Source: Aestuariirhabdus haliotis
GTDB taxonomy: Bacteria > Pseudomonadota > Gammaproteobacteria > Pseudomonadales > Aestuariirhabdaceae
NCBI RefSeq assembly: GCF_023509475.1
Contig: NZ_JAKSDZ010000019.1
Location: 1 to 60,813 of the forward strand
Reading direction: 5' to 3'
DNA length: 60,813 nt
The translations under genes were made by a program, and so were the position numbers. The notes beneath the pieces were generated by a model, which was not told the DNA's origin, ran no database searches, and was given only the letters and a program-made list of their open reading frames with translations. Below are positions 59,002-60,813 of this stretch, one piece after another (position 1 is the stretch's first letter; every line of letters starts with the position of its first letter).

Positions 59002-59874
59002 ATGTCCGACCCACTCTATCGAGGCGCCTTGTATATCTTGCTCTCCGAGCTATTACTGGTGCTAAGCGGCATTTCAATTCGCCTTCTTTCGGCTGAACTG
59101 CCCAATGAAGTGATCGTTTTCAGTCGCAATATGGTGGCTTTACTATTGCTCTTACCCTGGTTGCTAAAGGGAGGACGGCAGCGAATTCGCACTCAGCGCC
59201 TGAATTTCCACCTGATGCGAGCGGCTGTGGGCGTCTGCGCCATGTACTGTCTGTACTATTCCTGGGCGCATCTGCCACTGGCCGAAGCGGCTCTTTTCAA
59301 GCAAACGGCCCCCTTTTTCATCCCCCTGATCGCCGCCATCTGGCTGGGCGAAGCGATTCCCTGGGTAGCCAGGGGGGCTATTATTTTGGGATTTACTGGC
59401 ATTGCTCTGATCCTTAACCCTAACCTGGAAACCATCCACCCGGTCGCCTTGATTGCTCTGGGGGGCGCCTTTCTTAGCGCCCTGGCAAAAGTCACCATTC
59501 GGCGTATGGCCGATACCGAACCGAGCGTCCGTATTGTGTTTTATTTCGCCCTGTTCACCAGTTTCTTTTCTGCGCTGCCGGCTGCGCTAAACTGGATATC
59601 ACCATCACTGAACGGTTGGTCACTCATACTGCTGATGTCGGCGTTATCAACCGGCGCTCAACTCAGTCTCAGCCACGCTTATTCTTTGGCACCGGCGGGC
59701 CGACTGGGACCTTTCACCTATTCATCCATCTTGTTTGCTACGCTTCTGGGCTGGTTGATCTGGGGAGAAAGCCTTTCACTGATAACGCTCTCAGGTATGA
59801 TTGTGGTTATCGCCGCCGGCATACTTGCGGTAGCGGATCGACTTCGACGTCAATCCCCACGTAAGCGGCTATAA
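59002..59874 (+). CDS. DMT-superfamily (EamA) transporter
   Basis: 290 aa with ten hydrophobic segments in two EamA repeats (about 5-130 and 140-285). LIGAALAI-type ends are seen as YSSILFATLLGWLIWGESLSLITLSGMIVVIAAGILA, a family hallmark of the second repeat. Substrate unknown. It is a second DMT transporter after the one at 28800; the two are not close relatives by eye. Divergent from the secreted helical protein. Confidence 0.87.
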   Translation: MSDPLYRGALYILLSELLLVLSGISIRLLSAELPNEVIVFSRNMVALLLLLPWLLKGGRQRIRTQRLNFHLMRAAVGVCAMYCLYYSWAHLPLAEAALFKQTAPFFIPLIAAIWLGEAIPWVARGAIILGFTGIALILNPNLETIHPVALIALGGAFLSALAKVTIRRMADTEPSVRIVFYFALFTSFFSALPAALNWISPSLNGWSLILLMSALSTGAQLSLSHAYSLAPAGRLGPFTYSSILFATLLGWLIWGESLSLITLSGMIVVIAAGILAVADRLRRQSPRKRL

Positions 59875-59964
59875 TGCTCGATATATATGTGACTTAATGG
59901 CAAACTAAATGACATAACAGGGCGCAGTCCTTGAGTCATAGACAGACACTGAAAAGGAAGCAAC

Positions 59965-60585
59965 ATGCAGCAGGATCAGGAATCTACCGTATTCATAATT
60001 GACGATGACGAGGCCGTAAGGGATTCACTGCGCCTGCTGATGAAATCGGTTGGTCAAGCGGTGGAAACCTTCGCCTCTCCCGCTGAATTCCTCGACAGCT
60101 ACGACGAAAATCGCCCCGGTTGTATTGTGCTCGATATCCGCATGCCAGGTATGAGTGGTCTGGAGCTCCAGGGCAAGCTCAACGAGATGCACTGCATATT
60201 ACCCATTATCTTTATCACCGGGCACGGCGATGTCCAGATGGCAGTACAAGCCATTAAAGATGGCGCGATGAACTTTATCCAGAAACCGTTTCGTGACCAG
60301 GAATTACTCGACCTGATCAACGATGCTCTAAAGCTGGATAGCGAACAACGCAAAGAGTTGCTGGAACACAAAGAGATCCTGCGTCGATTAGGTACCCTGA
60401 CCGACCGGGAGCGCGAGGTGTTGCATCACGTGATTGAGGGTAAAGCCAACAAGGTTATCGCGCTTGATATCAACCTGAGCCAGCGTACCGTTGAAATACA
60501 CCGCTCCCGAGTCATGGAAAAAATGGGCACGAAGTCACTTGCTCACCTGGTTCGACAGGTACTTCAAGTCAAAGACCAGATGTAA
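59965..60585 (+). CDS. FixJ-type two-component response regulator
   Basis: 206 aa. The receiver domain (residues 8-120) has acidic DDDE, phospho-acceptor Asp in CIVLDIRMPGMSGLEL, Thr in FITGHGD and Lys in IQKPF, so all active residues are present. The LuxR-type HTH follows: LTDREREVLHHVIEGKANKVIALDINLSQRTVEIHRSRVMEKM. FixJ-family regulators work with a FixL-like sensor, which may lie just beyond the window edge. ATG 59965 has AAAGGAAG upstream. A perfect terminator follows. Confidence 0.92.
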   Translation: MQQDQESTVFIIDDDEAVRDSLRLLMKSVGQAVETFASPAEFLDSYDENRPGCIVLDIRMPGMSGLELQGKLNEMHCILPIIFITGHGDVQMAVQAIKDGAMNFIQKPFRDQELLDLINDALKLDSEQRKELLEHKEILRRLGTLTDREREVLHHVIEGKANKVIALDINLSQRTVEIHRSRVMEKMGTKSLAHLVRQVLQVKDQM

Positions 60586-60590
60586 CATGC

Positions 60591-60614
60591 AAAGGGGCTT
60601 TCAGCCCCTTTTTT
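60591..60614 (+). terminator. Rho-independent terminator after the FixJ-type gene
   Basis: AAAGGGGCT (60591-60599) pairs with AGCCCCTTT (60603-60611), TTC loop, and the T tract continues to 60614. It begins 5 bp after the stop codon. Confidence 0.9.
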
Positions 60615-60663
60615 CTTATCTGCGCAGGGTTCCTCTGAGCCTACCTATCCCTCCCCAGCCACT

Positions 60664-60813
60664 TAGGGCACCTCTGATTAACTCAGATGAACTCTGGCTT
60701 TCAGGCGAATCCAGAATTGCGGCACGTCTTTGCAGTAAGGTCCAGACCTTTCAAAAAGGCGTAACAAAGAGTCTGGGTTCGCCTGAAAGCCCCGTAGGGC
60801 GGTCCTAAAATGG
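60664..60813. repeat. Foldback repeat (copy 2), running into the window edge
   Basis: The first 27 nt (60664-60690) match 29706-29732 at 26 positions. A long inverted repeat follows: 60696-60715 pairs with 60772-60791 with one mismatch over 20 positions, enclosing about 56 nt. There is no ORF with an RBS. This has the layout of a MITE or of an insertion-sequence end; its other end is outside the window. Confidence 0.6.

Overview
The window looks like a chromosomal segment of a heterotrophic, probably marine gammaproteobacterium (GC-rich, about mid-50s %). The gene content fits that group: fatty-acid cis/trans isomerase, DUF3305/DUF3306 and FdhX-type formate dehydrogenase accessory genes, a YheT-type hydrolase, and intergenic repeats of the kind seen in Hahella/Marinobacter/Microbulbifer-like genomes. 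I cannot name the species from sequence alone. No tRNA, rRNA, CRISPR array or prophage was seen.

Layout. (1) 1-1206: the AT-richer edge of an integron cassette array, with two promoterless minus-strand cassette ORFs whose stop codons lie inside attC-like CATAAC boxes, and the 3' end of an IS110/IS1111-type transposase abutting one of those boxes. (2) 1207-2116: non-coding, with inverted repeats, a repeat element and a sigma-54 promoter with an NtrC-like upstream site. (3) 2117-9188: assimilatory nitrate/nitrite reduction (nirB, nirD, a NAD(P)H oxidoreductase, nasA), followed by a small three-cysteine protein and a convergent SLC13-type anion transporter. (4) 11988-14426: molybdenum cofactor maturation (mobA-mobB-moeA), which serves both molybdoenzymes of the window. 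(5) 15020-27027: a formate dehydrogenase locus with a sigma-54 activator carrying a degenerate receiver, an HTH/periplasmic-binding-fold regulator, fdhD, DUF3305 and DUF3306 proteins, a polyferredoxin, a TorD-like chaperone, FdhX and the three structural subunits. Three GG-N10-GC sigma-54 promoters and a 17-bp dyad suggest one sigma-54 regulon.

(6) 27156-35852: small accessory genes (SRPBCC, OsmC, DMT transporter, UDG-like, DUF1287, DUF2164, cupin, cyclase, tautomerase), two STAS-like paralogues, a decayed GNAT gene, and an intergenic run of four stem-loops ending in a T10 terminator (31277-31437) that looks like an unannotated structured RNA. (7) 35940-47970: cti, a PhnA-like protein, a YheT-like hydrolase and a glutarate/glutaryl-CoA block (CaiB-type CoA-transferase, gcdH, LysR). 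Inside this block sit a VanZ-like gene and an unusual pair: a fused 2-oxoacid dehydrogenase E1 and a FabD-like acyltransferase. (8) 48103-50435: DUF1538-DUF1538-PII-like-CBS, a compact membrane system with built-in nucleotide-sensor-type subunits. (9) 50516-60585: a GGDEF/EAL protein, an SDR, a basic amino-acid type ABC transporter, a second DMT transporter and a FixJ-like response regulator. The window ends in a foldback repeat whose first 27 nt also occur at 29706.

How it works together: nitrate and nitrite are reduced to ammonium by NasA and NirBD under nitrogen (NtrC/sigma-54) control. Formate is oxidised by a membrane-bound, periplasm-facing, Tat-exported FDH. Mob/MoeA and FdhD provide and activate their cofactor. 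No nitrate uptake system, Moa enzymes or E2/E3 components are encoded here, so those parts must lie elsewhere.
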